Part shown: one piece after another, positions 13,763 to 25,786 of the stretch
How the letters are laid out: the number at the start of each line of letters is the position of its first letter
Numbering within the stretch: the stretch's first letter is position 1
Assembly (NCBI GenBank): GCA_017590115.1
Contig: JAGGNK010006571.1
Coordinates: 124,001 to 188,000, forward strand
Length of the DNA stretch: 64,000 nt
Reading direction: 5' to 3'
Source of the DNA: Montifringilla adamsi
Lineage: Eukaryota; Chordata; Aves; Passeriformes; Passeridae
Translations under genes and position numbers: made by a program
Notes under the pieces: generated by a model
The model's database searches: none
What the model saw: only the letters and a program-made list of their open reading frames with translations
Told to the model about the DNA's origin: nothing

Positions 13763-16700
13763 CTGCAAAAGAAATAAATATATTAACCTATGTAATAATA
13801 TTAAGAAGTCAAATTGCTGAAAAATAAATTAAAAAAGGCAATAACTCTTCAATCCTTCAATTAAATAATGAAGCAGATATGATCTGCTTCACCTGGAGAT
13901 GATACCTCAAGATAATGATATATGATGAGCTGATTAAGCAAAGTCACTGCATTTGAAATATTTATCAGCCTTACCAAGAAGCTGTTGTGGGGAAAAACTC
14001 TGAACTTCTTACTTTCTGCTGTTGCTCTAATACCATACTATACTTCTAATATCATGAGACACCTCTTTTCTCGGTATAAAGTTCAGGATGATATTATTCT
14101 CAGTTTTCAATAAAGCTTCTTCCATACAACAAATGACTGCATGACATAAGTCAGGTTTTTCAATGTGTGCTATGTCTCTAGATCCTACGGAATTGCTGGA
14201 CAAGACACGTCCCCAAAAATCCTGTCTTCCAAGAGATGTTGTACAGCAATAAGAATGCAAGTTGTAGAAACACATCAAGAGAAAACAACTTGGACTGCTT
14301 ACAAGATATCATGTAAAAAAAAATAAACATCAATAAATGGCAGCTGGACAAAACACACAATTTCCTGGGTTTGCCTTGAAAATGTGATGTACAAGGCAAT
14401 AAAGTAATTCTGCACAGTATAAAGAATATATTCTAAAAACTATGAAAGCTCCTAATATGGAAAGCTGCATTGTTCTTGTCCTCATTTTGAGATAATGGAA
14501 TAGATAATGAAGGTGTCAATTGCACAGATTTCCTGTTACAGCTAAAACTGCTGGCAACTGATCCACACAGCATTCTTCTCTGGTTTTTTTTTCCCCATAT
14601 TTTTTTTTTTTAAGCTTAGCCTGGAATTTACACAAGGCTTAAGAAAACCTACTATAGAGACTCCATAATAATGGGAAAAAACCCCAACAACTGAAAAAAG
14701 AGTTAGGATATATGGATTAAATACCAGGACAAAAGAACAATTTGCTCTCTTATGCTTGTCTCTCTTATTTCAAAGGAAGCTGAAAGTAAGCCCAAAACTT
14801 GAAATTTCATGCTTACAACTTCTGCAGAATCAATCATCATTGGAGCTGATAAATCCCTGCTTATATCACTAAATGCATCTCACTCATATTAGTAACTGTA
14901 CCAATGGTTTTTTGAATTTAATGAAGTCCTATGAGGACATGAGACTCATGTTTATAAATTTTTTTGATAGTCTGAAAGAAACAAAATCAGCTTTTTCATG
15001 AAGCAGTGGTTATAGTGGACTTGATAGTCAACCATGCATAGAAGGTGCAGGTTTGGCTGTTAGAGAAATGTTTCCAGTTTTGCCCTCCATAACTATATTA
15101 AAATATACTAAAAAAGAACTAAGATCCAATAAAGTCATTGAAATTCTGAAGATATTGAGACTGAAGAATTATGAATGCTGTTAAGTTATATCTGATGCTG
15201 TTACATGAACAGAAAGGAATCTGTTGTTCTCTATCACTGGAAACCCCTGTGTTTCTCCACCGTCACTTTCAGGCCAGAAAGGTGGATCATATGAGTTCCA
15301 CAAACTATCTATGAACAGGACTCAGCATGGAGAAGTAATCCCAGCTTAAAATACTTCAAAAATATCTAAAAAAATTAGTTATTACATTTGATGGGAGGCA
15401 TTTAAATAGAATGCCTGCCATCAAACTAAAAAATGCTACCCTCAAACAGTTATAATTAATTGGTTCCTCTTTAAACAGTTCATCCATCTTGGACAGTCAG
15501 AATATTGGGCCACGGGGGAAAAGGAAAGGAGTGGCAAGGTTTAAAATACTGTCTACTTTCATGTGGCAAAGGCAGCCTTAACAATAGCAAGTCCATTTTC
15601 AGGAGAGCCAGGAAGCATCAGGAACATCATTCCCCTTCCGTGGCCAAAGCCCTGTGGATTTTCTAGAGCAGAATTCCTCTACTCAGGCTTTTAATGGCAG
15701 GAACATTTCTAGGCTACTTTGACTTCTCAAGAAAGATCTGGTTGAAGAATGTATGTGGATGCCACCTGACAAATACTTGTCTTTTAGTGTATGAACTAAC
15801 TAGGAAAACAGAACAAGATTAAAAGTACTGTTTGAAACAACAGCAAATGTTCTTATCCCCAGTAATCTCCAAGTCTCTGCTACTCTCTTTACATAAACAG
15901 AGTTTAGATTCCCTACATTACTCCATTGCAGAAACAGGCTGAGCTCATCATCCAACGTCACGAGTTAGGAATTGCCACAGCCTGGTGCAAGCACCACTAG
16001 TCTTGTTCACAGCCTGAACTGCCAGCTCAGGGGTGAGCCTCAGTCTGGAAGATGCCTAAAGAAGCTCAAATTCATGCTCACTGTCTAAAATGTACAGGTA
16101 TTATACTTTGTTGGTATTAACTTGTGAATGCTTCCACCTGGTCAATAAATATTTATAAAAGGTAGGTATCCCTGTGCTCAAGGGTGCCTTACCTACGTTT
16201 TAGGTGCCCAAGGACCTTTTAAAATTTTAGACAAAAGTGATTTACATAGCAAGACTGTACAAGAAGGTCGGAGAATTGGAACTCAAAATCGGAAATTATT
16301 CCAGTGGTCTGAACATTGGGCTGCACACTCAAAACGCAGAGGTTGCCCTCGCTGAGCAGCATTTGAACACCAGTCATCACGTTTAAATTTACAAAGGACA
16401 TTTCTGAGATGTCTCTTTTTTCCTATCTCCATCCAACTTTTCAATGTTTAACAAATCTGAGTTTTTAAGACCAAACTGTACTTTTATTTTTTTCTTTAAT
16501 TTTACCTTATTGATATAACAGGTTCACTTAAAATTAGGTTAAATTCTTGGTTTGACCTTCAAACTCACATAAGGACATTTTAGGACTATATTAAAATACC
16601 TAAGAGCACCTCTTGTACTGTTTTGGGTAAGATGAGTTCTCCATGACGTGGTCAATTTCCATCACATTAAATTCATGATCGTGTCACATTATAATTATAA

Positions 16701-17045
16701 ATTATTTATTTCATAAATACATAATGCATTTACGTATTACAAAAGTAAAAATAAAAGTTAATTACTTCCTCGCAATAAGTGAGGAATATGACAGAACAGT
16801 CTTAAACACAACTGGCTCCCTGCAGTAAGGAAATAATAAGAATTTATTCCTTCTCTCGTGTTTTCAACAATTCATGTGGGAAACATTTGGAACTGATACT
16901 TGTTCACAGAAAACAGTGGATTGGGCAAAACGGTAGTTTGAATTTATGATGTTTACTCGGCATATGCAGAAGAGAGTAGCTCAGAAGTTCTAGGTTTTGC
17001 CATCACAAACAACATGAAAATAAAATCTATCATTCAGCTACTTAC
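13763..17045 (-). other. SEMA5A intron (3283 bases)
   Basis: Intron between the 286-base and 136-base exons. It holds the hairpin at 15387-15425 and a very AT-rich patch around 16685-16765. No coding sequence or named repeat was recognised. Confidence 0.95.
15387..15425. repeat. Near-perfect inverted repeat (16-base arms, 7-base loop)
   Basis: The left arm is TTTGATGGGAGGCATT (15387-15402), the loop TAAATAG, and the right arm AATGCCTGCCATCAAA (15410-15425). The arms pair at 15 of 16 positions, with one G-G mismatch at the ninth. The downstream flank continues CTAA, which would pair with TTAG at 15375-15378 if eight intervening bases are looped out. It could be the remnant of a very short palindromic element or an RNA hairpin. 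The arms are shorter than usual for a microRNA precursor, and I do not recognise the sequence. Confidence 0.85.
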
Positions 17046-17331
17046 ACATTAGTGGTAAAAATGCCATAGATCAAGTCCAGTTCTGGCAGGAAGAAAGTAC
17101 TCTGAAGTTCATTGTAGTAAAATGGAATTTCTCCAGGGCGAGAGCAGTTCAGACGAGCTTTCATGAAGGTAGTCCAGGTATCCTCCAGCACAAACTTGCC
17201 ACCAATATCATTTTTGCACACCCGTGCAGCACGAGAGAAAACTGTCTTCCCACAGTCATGTTCCACTGCGTTTTCCCGGAAGAAGAAGTAGGTAAAGTTC
17301 CCAATATCATAAGATGACACAAAATTTGGTT
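17046..17331 (-). CDS. SEMA5A: SEMA5A exon, central sema domain
   Basis: This is the largest exon in the window, at 286 bases. It enters with one base of a codon already supplied and leaves with two (GT|G, valine). The acceptor is TATTTTCAG and the donor AATGT|GTAAGT. It encodes EPNFVSSYDIGNFTYFFFRE, NAVEHDCGKTVFSRAARVCK, NDIGGKFVLEDTWTTFMKAR, LNCSRPGEIPFYYNELQSTF and FLPELDLIYGIFTTNV. The FFFRE..VEHDCG..V.SR.ARVCKND.GG block and W.TF.KARLNCS block are core sema-domain motifs. Three cysteines and two sequons (NFT, NCS) are visible. Only conservative differences from the remembered human sequence were noticed (R/K, L/V, V/I). Confidence 0.98.
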
Positions 17332-17524
17332 CTGAAAATAACAGAAGGAAAGATCATTTATTGCCTTCCTGTGTTACATGCACTCATACTAATGTGGAAG
17401 TTGGATATATCTTCAAGCATTATATTTAAACACATATTTTAATATCCTTTAGGGATGTGGCACCATGACATCTGAATAGGCCAGCTCATGTCTAGCTGGG
17501 ATTATGAGACACATGATCATGATG

Positions 17525-17790
17525 TGCTGGGGTTGGCTGGGTAGAGTTAATTCTTTTCATAGTAGCTAGCATGAAATTCTGTTTTGGATTTATGCTGGAA
17601 ACAGTGCTGGTAATTCAGGGATGTTTTTGTTATTGTTGAGCAGTACTTACACAGAGCCAAGGCTTTTTCTTTCTCACCCCACCCCACCAGCACAAAAAGC
17701 CAGCTGAGCTGCCATCTGGGGTCAAACCATGACACGTGGCCTGACAGGTTTTGCTCTAGGTGTTTATAGAACAAGACTGTGCCGGGCAAC
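17525..17790 (+). mobile_element. Avian endogenous retrovirus LTR fragment
   Basis: The segment starts GCTGGGGTTGGCTGGGTAGA, then GTTAATTCTTTTCATAGTAG, and passes through CAGTACTTACACAGAGCCAA and TCACCCCACCCCACCAGCAC. This matches the 5' (U3) part of a common bird LTR that I know from GCTGG..TGGCTGGGATAGAG type sequences, in plus orientation. The similarity fades after about 17790, and I could not find the matching 3' half nearby. No retroviral coding sequence adjoins it. The family name is not resolved. Confidence 0.6.
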
Positions 17791-20700
17791 CTTGGCCCAG
17801 CTCACTGTATTCCAGCATCAAAAGCATCTCAGAGTTTTCGTTCTTCACATAAGGGCATAGTGAATTCTTACAATGTAATTCCTTTATCTTTTAACTCTGT
17901 TTCTCCTTTGCCATCATGCCATCACTCCAGATGAGCAGGATAACGGGTGGTAATTGATGGTGAGTAAAAATGTGCTCAGAGGCTGCAATTAAAAGAAAAG
18001 AGAACTACACAAGAATATTTGATGGTAAGATAACTGCATTTCAACCCTGTCTTGCTTAATGCTTTTGAGAGCATTAGAGATTTCTTTTTTCTTATTTAAA
18101 AAAACTCATCAAAAAACTGAATGGTGATGAAGGAGAAATTAGAGAATATCTAAAAATAATCTGGAAAGCAACAGATGGCAATACTTCTTGAAAGGACAAA
18201 AAAAAGGAACAGTGGAATACCAAAGACAATAAACATGTGGTCCATTTCCTGTAAGGATTACTAGAACTGGGGAAAGTCCGTGACCTTAGAAGAGGCTGAC
18301 AACTTGACAAGTTCTTAAAGGAAAGATAAATTTGGTACACAGATTTGTGAAGAAGAGCCCCACTTGTGCAAGGAACCATTTTAGAACACTGATACCTCTG
18401 AAAAACAAGAAAATTTTTGTTTCTCATTTCCAAATTTTATTCTGAAGTGGGAAAACCAATAAAAGAACTGTTTTTAAAAACATCTGTTGTGAGGAAGGAC
18501 TTCAAATAAAAATATTACATGAACATTTTTTGACAGCACTAGTGTATAGAAAAAGGCTGCTGCAATTCGATGTAAGCATTTTACAGGAATATCTCAAACC
18601 TATCAGAACTTTGGAGGGGCACTAGAAAGGCAAGCAAGCTGGCACTGCCTCACAGCAGTCCAAACTGTCAGAAAACTCTTTTTCAAAGACAGACCAGATG
18701 CCAGCTAATGTGGCCTCTTGTGCTGCTTCCATCTCTATCTGCTGTGCTGAGAGTTCCCAGGGCAGGTTTTTGGCAGCAGTGATTATGAGCTGCCTCAGAT
18801 GTATGAAGCTGAGTAGATCCAATGGTGCTCTCACTCCTCCCTGTAACTTTCACCCTCTATTTTATGAAGTGCTTCCTTGAGACCAGTCTGGAACACACCA
18901 TATTTTTTCCACATTCAGAGCTGCACAGGTATTTTGCTGGCAGATCACAACCCAACAATTTCATTAACATGTTGGTGCCTCATTCATAAGTTACATACTA
19001 TCAGTGCATTTGTGTCTTAAAAAAAAAGGAATAAAAAAGGCAAAATAGTTGGCCAAGACTTATATAAGAAATAAAAGTACACTGACAATATACAAAGAAC
19101 TAAACTATTAGTCATGTTAACCCTACTGCAAGCTTAAATCTCCATCTGTGTAAAACTTTCATTACAATAGGGATTTTGCTTCAAAGGCATCAAAAGCTTC
19201 AACTCTACTGTGCAAATACTCAAAATCAATCAATCCACCCACAAAAACTATTTTGTACAAATATTAAAATAATGAGGCCCTGCCTTGCCATAAGGCCTGA
19301 AGATAGTTGTCACTGGAGACCCACTGATATAAAAAGGTCTCTGCATTGGCATCACAGAGTCTCACTGCAGAGTTAAAAAAACACAATTGGAAGCACTCAC
19401 TATAAGGAATGATGAATTGCAAAAATTAAACAAACTTCACAAACTATAGGAGTAAAAATAATATGAAATGCATTCAGAATGTATTCAGGGTTCTTGAAAA
19501 GCCATGTCAATCTTTCAAAAGAGAGTATTTTAAAGTTGCACTGATAATCATAATAGATGCATTAAAAATGCCTAGTACTCATATTTCATGGTTTCAAAAC
19601 TAAGAAACAATATATACATCTGCAAGCACCTATACTTTATTGATTATGAACCAATGAAATTGTGACCTGCTGTTGAAACTTGTGAAATCTGCTTTCATTT
19701 GCATGAAATGTAATAATCTCACAGTTACCTTAGGGAATTCAGTGGATATGGAAGGATTATCACGTCAGACTTTGTTTACTTCATTCTCTCTTTGGGAAAA
19801 ATGAACAGGGTCACTTCAAAACTTCAAAGGAAAAAGTAGGAAAAATCAGTTCTTATGGGTCTAACTATTGTGCTGTGAACTGCTATTTGTTGACATGAAA
19901 GCTTTACCGCGTAAGTTTTTAATGCAGCAAATTAAGTGAATCTCTTGCTTCATGCTGACTTTCCAAATAGCTCTTGGAAGGGCAAACACATCTCATTTCT
20001 GATTTATCAGATCACCACAACAAGTGCAAGAATTCTGGTGTGTGGCATGAGACAGCTAGTACAACCCATAATAATATCACAAATATTATATATGACCTCT
20101 ATAGGATTTTTAATATACTCAATTTATGGATGTGTCAGGCTGACTAGACTTTCCCAAATTACACGGAACCAGTGTAATAAGGAAAGCAAGAAAATTACTG
20201 TCAATGTGACCCAAAACACATCTCCAGTGCACATCACGGAGCAGTGCACACAGAGCACACGCCCCAGCACCGAAAGCACTGGGTGGCTCCTTAGTGCTGT
20301 CCTGGGCAAACACACTGCTCTGCTACTTCTGAAGTTTGCGTACTCAGCACAAATCCTGGGAATTTCTACACTTTCCTTCATAAAGCAGTGTGAACACTGC
20401 CCAACAAGGATTTTCCCCCACAGACTCTTCTAAGTTACTGCAGAAAAGACAGCTCAACCGCACGAAGCCAAGATAGTGCTTCAACCAGAAATAATATGAT
20501 TGCTTTTCTGAAGGTTGGAGACAAACCTACATTTTCTGGGGGGCACAGTCTCTGTTCTTAATGTGAAAGCATTTAACAGGAAGACACAATGATTCTCTTT
20601 AGATTATTCTCCCTTTCTACCCGCCAAAGGTGTCATGCATAAGCTTATTTCCTGGGCCTTTTTTATTTAGTGGTGTGGATACACTCTGAGAGGTAAAAGG

Positions 20701-21159
20701 ATGGGAGGAACTGTACAGGAATTTTTCTGTGGATAGAAATGGGAAACAGGAACATAAAAGAGCTCCTTGAGAGCATCTGAGGTAGTCTTGGCCTCTTCTT
20801 GCTGTCTGAACTTAAGAGCAAGAAAGTACACTTGTGCTCTTCAATCCATATAACTTCACTTCTGAAGCAATCTAACATGGCCTAATTTACATAGTTAGTG
20901 GGTGCTACTGCTTCCAGAGTGAACTAAATGACAGGAAATGATCTAACTTTCTTTAAGGAGGTAACAGCAATTAACCTTAAGGATTTAAAGGTTCAAATCC
21001 TACTCCAAGCAAGTATGAGCTGGGACTTCCACTGACAGTCCCTGTGAGATGTGACCACTCACATCTGAAGTGCAAGGCATTGGAAGACCCAATCAAAAGT
21101 GAAATTAACCCCAGAAATGTTAAAAGAAAGCTAAAATATTATTTTTTCTGATTTAGACA

Positions 21160-21240
21160 CAGATCAGATTATATATGTATATATGCACACAATATAAGAC
21201 ACACACACACAAAGATATATGAATATGTAATATATTCAAG
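21160..21240. repeat. AT/AC low-complexity tract
   Basis: An alternating purine-pyrimidine stretch mixes TATATATG-type sequence with a short (AC)n run at 21199-21211. It is intronic; no function is inferred. Confidence 0.85.
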
Positions 21241-22789
21241 ATGTTAGGAGTCTAGATACCGCTATAATGTTGAATGACACCTCTCTGGAACTTGTTCACT
21301 TTTTCACCGACCTCACTAGATCAATTAATCACACCACACTGTTGATCTCTAAAGACCCATTTCTTTCAAATAACTGTAGTCAGCCAAATGCTTATATAGC
21401 ATTAAATTTTAGAAAGATGCGTTTGAGGCTTTTTGAATAAACTTCACATTTCAGCTAGAAATGCTCTTCAAAAGGGACACTTAAAGCAATGGAAAGAAAT
21501 TAAGCTTCAGATGTGCCAGTCTCTCGTATTTCCTTTCATCTTATTAACATAATCAAAATAGTCCAGTTGCAGTTGCATTCTGCCATCCCTGTATATTCAT
21601 TAAGTATATTCATTTAGTTGTGGCCCTTTGCAGCTGTTGGAAAAAAGTAGAAACCTTGCATTGGGTTGATCAAGGCATCACTGCTCATGAAGGTTTAGGG
21701 ACGAATTTTAATCACAGAGTAAAATTTTCTTACAGCATTATATGACTCAAAAGTAATACATAACTTGTGGTCATCACAGCTATATCCATCCTCAGGAGCT
21801 GAACTGTAAAATGTTAAGTCCTGTATGAAACTGCTGGAAATAGTTTATTAATAGCTATTTTTCCTCTGTTTCACAATTACCTATGATGCGTGCTAAAAAT
21901 GCCAACCTGCCATAGAGTAGCTGGCTACCAATCTATTTTGACTATTTCCTTTGCAATGCCTTAGCTCTCCATGATTTCTTTTACATTTTTTTCCTTTTGC
22001 TAAATTGAAAATTTTATAGGTATGGAAGAACAAGGACAGCAAAATACACTAAAACTGTGTATCCCAGCCATTTTTTTCCAGTCTTCTCTTATATTGCTGA
22101 TAGATTTTATAATACAATTCAGCATAATCATAAAAGTGGATGCTCACTCATTACTTTTTTACTGATGTACTGTAATAAATTCTGAAATGCAATTATTTCT
22201 TTTCTGAAAAATTGTTTTACATATGGTAATACAAAATTCCTTGTTTTATTTTCTGTAGTTCATTTTAAATAAATCTCCTTCATTTTCAAGGTAAAGTGTT
22301 CTTACATGGCATAATACTTTGCAATTTCTTATATCATCTTGCTGATGCAAATTTGCCAGTGACAAATTTAGTCACAGCAGCCATTCTGTACTCTAACCTA
22401 ATACTTACTGAAGCCCTTGAAAGTCAATCCTGGAGTGGATTTTGTCACCTATAGTCACTCTATAGACACCTTGCAAAGTCGTGTATGCCAGGGCAGGGGG
22501 TAAGTGCAAAAAATACATAGGGATTTCATTAATTCACTCAAAACCTCTAGAAATTTGGAGTATGGGGATCTATCAAAAGATCCAGAAATTTGGACGGTTA
22601 CTTAAAATTGAATCCAGAATTCCAGACACAGAGGAATCTAGTGTTCTTTAAGGAGATTTTTCCAACCAGCTGTTATGGTATGGAAAGGAAAACCCAATTA
22701 TGATGTCTTACCCATTTCTCTCCAAATATTTTCGCTGCCAATTTTTTTTTTTCTTTTCTCTGTTCTAGTTTTGCAGGGAGGGAGACAAG

Positions 22790-23775
22790 TAAATGACTTT
22801 CCCTGCAGACTTGTTCATTTGGTTTGCATGGCTAAGCTTTGGTGGGGGCGCTACAGGGGTGGCTTCCATGAGAAGCTGCCAGAAGATTTCTCCATGTCCA
22901 GCTCTGCCAATCCCTGGCAGCTCCAACAGATGGACATGCCACTGGTCAAGGCTAGTCCAATTAGAAACTGTGGTAAGGCCTCTGTGATAACAGATTTAAG
23001 AAGGAAAAAGAGTTATTGCACAGTTGTAGTTGTGGCCACGGAAGAGAGGAGTCAAAGAATGTGAGAGAAGCAGCCCTGCCAAGGTCAGTGGAGAAGGAGG
23101 GGCAGGAGGTGCTCCAGGTGCCAGAGCTCAGATTCCCCTCCAGCTGGAGGTGAAGACCGTGGTGAAGCTGCTGTGCCCCTGCAGCCCATGGAGTTCCACA
23201 GGGATGCAGAAATCCACCTTCAGCCTGTGGAAGAGCCCCATGCTGGAGCAGGTGGATACCTGAGAGGAGACTGTGACCCCATGGAAGGTCCATGGAAAGA
23301 GGAGCCCATGCTGGAGCAGCCTGTCCTTGAAGGACTGCACCCTGTGGAAGAGTGACCCACACTGCAGCAGTTTGGGGAACACTGTTGCTTGTGGGGTGAA
23401 CTCACACTGGAGAAGTTCATGGAGAACTGTCTCCTGTGGGAAGGACCCCAGAGTGCAGCAGGGAAATAACCCCTCTCCCTGAGCAGAGGGAGAAGCCACG
23501 GGTGATGAACTGGACAAAATCCCCATTCCCTGCCTCCCTGTGCCACTGGGGTAAGAGGTAGAGCTGGGCAGGAGAGAGGCATGGTGGGGAAGGTGGAGGG
23601 TTTTAAGGTTTTATTTTACTTTTCATTATCCTGCTCTGATTTGGTTAGCAATAAATTCAATTCATATCTCTAATTTGAGCCTGTTTAGCCCATGATGATA
23701 TCTGGTGAGTGATCTCTCTGCATCCTTAACTCATGAACCCTTTGTTATATCTTGCATCAATGCATTACAACCTTC
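22790..23775 (+). mobile_element. Avian ERV LTR-derived sequence with internal repeats
   Basis: This GC-richer island interrupts AT-rich intron. It reads GGTTTGCATGGCTAAGCTTT, GGTGGGGGCGCTACAGGGGT and GGCTTCCATGAGAAGCTGCC, then a CTGGAGCAG-type repeat zone, then GGTTAGCAATAAATTCAATT with a polyadenylation signal, then TTTGAGCCTGTTTAGCCCAT and GGTGAGTGATCTCTCTGCAT. That order matches a long bird LTR in plus orientation. The related motifs at about 23243, 23311, 23362, 23407 and 23453 form imperfect units 45-68 bases apart. Open frames on both strands here are by-products of the GC-rich repeats. I see no adjoining gag, pol or env, so it is probably a solo LTR. Exact ends and family are unresolved. 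Confidence 0.7.
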
Positions 23776-23924
23776 TCCTCTTTTCCTTTTTCTTTTTTTC
23801 CTTTTTTTTTTCATAAAAAAAAAAGGAAACCAATTTCATAATCATCCTCTTCCCCCTTCTCCTTAAGGCCTGGTATGTCTGCTGTTGAAATTCCATCTCT
23901 ACCTTCAATACTTCTGTCACAGAA

Positions 23925-24170
23925 TCAAACAGAATCAGAGAATGAGTCAGGTTAGAAGGTCATCTCACCCAGCCTCCCTGCTCAAGTCAGGTCATCCTAA
24001 AGTACATTGGTCAGGATTCTGTCCGGGCTGTTCTTGAATATCCCCAGTGAATGAAGCTGCACAACCTCTCTGGGTAGTGTGTTCCAGTGCACAGTTACTC
24101 GCACAGTAAAGACATTATTCCTCATAATTCAGGTAACCTTTAAGTCCCCTCCTTTCTCTGATAAGTGCTG
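23925..24170 (-). mobile_element. CR1 LINE 3' tail, diverged
   Basis: On the plus strand it begins CACAGAATCAAACAGAATCA, a decayed CR1 tail in reverse. It continues with GGTTAGAAGGTCATCTCACC, GAATATCCCCAGTGAATGAA, CACAACCTCTCTGGGTAGTG and CAGTAAAGACATTATTCCTC. These match the reversed 3' region of an older CR1 subfamily, distinct from the copy at 7163. The element points to the minus strand. Similarity becomes doubtful beyond about 24170. Confidence 0.75.
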
Positions 24171-25483
24171 GTTTTCATGTGTTCATGCTCCCTGAAATTT
24201 GAAATTTTCCACATTCCCCTGAGATGCATTTCAATCCTAAGTTCCTTCATTCTCTCTGGGTCACTGCGTATCATAGCCGTGTGCATTAATGAGAATCACA
24301 CTCCTGTTGTGCCTCTCTGCAGTTGGGAACAGATGATCTGCTTGCAGCAGTGTCCTCCTTCCTCATTCAGCCTTTCATTGGCACCTGACATAAGCAGCCT
24401 AGGTGAAATACAAAAGAACAAGCTCTGTCCTCAATAGACTCCTTGTGATTTTAGTAAATGGTAGGTGGACCTTGCTGATTTACCTAGGGTAGAAAAGGAC
24501 TAAAAATATCCTAACTCCATGGGTAGTACTTGTTGTCTACCATTTCAAACAAGTAAGGAAATGATGTGAAGGTGTTTTGTAATAACTTAGTCTGGCACAG
24601 GAAAAAGGAAATTAGGGGAGGCACCTCCACCTCACACCAACTTACTGCTCTCCTACTCTGTCACTGCCATCAGGAAGAAGATGTACGAATTTGAGCTTAA
24701 CTGCTCAAATTTATCCTCTGGTAACTGCTCCAATGAAGAAGCCTAAGGACAGGTTTCAAAACTAGCCGGTATTTTTTCTCCTATTTTAGGATACTGGCAA
24801 AAATGCTGATATACATGAAAGAAAAGAATCAACCTTATGGCTGTCACAACCAAAGAAATACAATTATTTATCTTCATGCAAAATAAGCAAAACTGGCAGA
24901 ATATGCTTTGCATATTTTCAGTCAGGACTCTTATCTGAAAGAGTACATTGCACATTCAAGCACACACTGGTTTTGAGTTACATGAAATATTACATAATAA
25001 AGAAAAGCTTGCACTAGCTAATTACAAGGCTTTTCATTAAAACCCAGAAAAATGAAAGGATAACACTGAATTATTATAGCCATTTCCATTAATCCTTAAA
25101 AACAAAATTGAAAGAATTAATTTTTATTCTTAGATCATAAATTCTTTCTACGCATCCCACTAGTAGCAAAAGTTATAATAAAAATCTGCTAACAAAAAAT
25201 AAGAGGCATTGATTCAGAGCTGTATTAAACCCCTCTAACCAAACCACCCTTGTAAGAATTTTTCTATTACTAGTGAAGACTGAAAGTATCTGCCCTGGAT
25301 TAATAATCTTTTTATTAGTGTTTTTAAGAAAGTGATCTCAAAAGAACCACTTTAGTAAGAGTATCTAAAAACCAAATGCTTAGGACAGCAAGAGGAAAAA
25401 TGGTAATATTATGTCTACCAGTAAAGCAGAACAATCCAAACATTCATCTCCTCAGATGGAAAGGCTTCTCATTTGGAAGAAAT

Positions 25484-25512
25484 TTTATTTTATTTTATTT
25501 TACTTTATTGCT
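25484..25512. repeat. (ATTTT)n simple repeat
   Basis: About five ATTTT units, with one T-to-C change near the end, inside an intron. Confidence 0.85.
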
Positions 25513-25752
25513 ACATCTGATCCAGCATTAATTTTTAACCATCTATCATCTGCCCACTGATGAAATGTTGTGACATTTAGAACACAGATTTTATTTATTT
25601 AATATGTTCCAATAGCATCTATCCTTGCATGTCTAGGGTAGAGAAAACAGCCAAAATCATTTCAAGATAGCTGAAGACCCATGAAATTGTAAGGAAAGGA
25701 ATTTGACAAATTATGAAATCAAATGTTGCAGTGTTTCTCTGTGTGATGAAAC

Positions 25753-25757
<5 letters not shown>

Positions 25758-25784
<27 letters not shown>
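25758..25784. repeat. Poly-T tract (27 T)
   Basis: A run of 27 uninterrupted T. On the transcribed (minus) strand it reads as poly-A, so it may be the tail scar of an old retroposed sequence, but no source sequence is recognised beside it. Confidence 0.95.

Positions 25785-25786
<2 letters not shown>

Noticed and set aside
19936..20433. 165-codon open frame on the plus strand
   Set aside because: It lacks family motifs, a promoter or splice context and a conserved domain, and lies in the middle of an intron. Length alone is not convincing.
20980..21005. tRNA-like T-arm string GGTTCAAATCC
   Set aside because: No matching acceptor stem, D-arm or anticodon stem can be drawn upstream, so it is a chance B-box-like sequence.
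22675..23582. Several overlapping open frames on both strands
   Set aside because: They come from GC-rich LTR sequence and its internal repeats, run in all frames and have no retroviral protein motifs.
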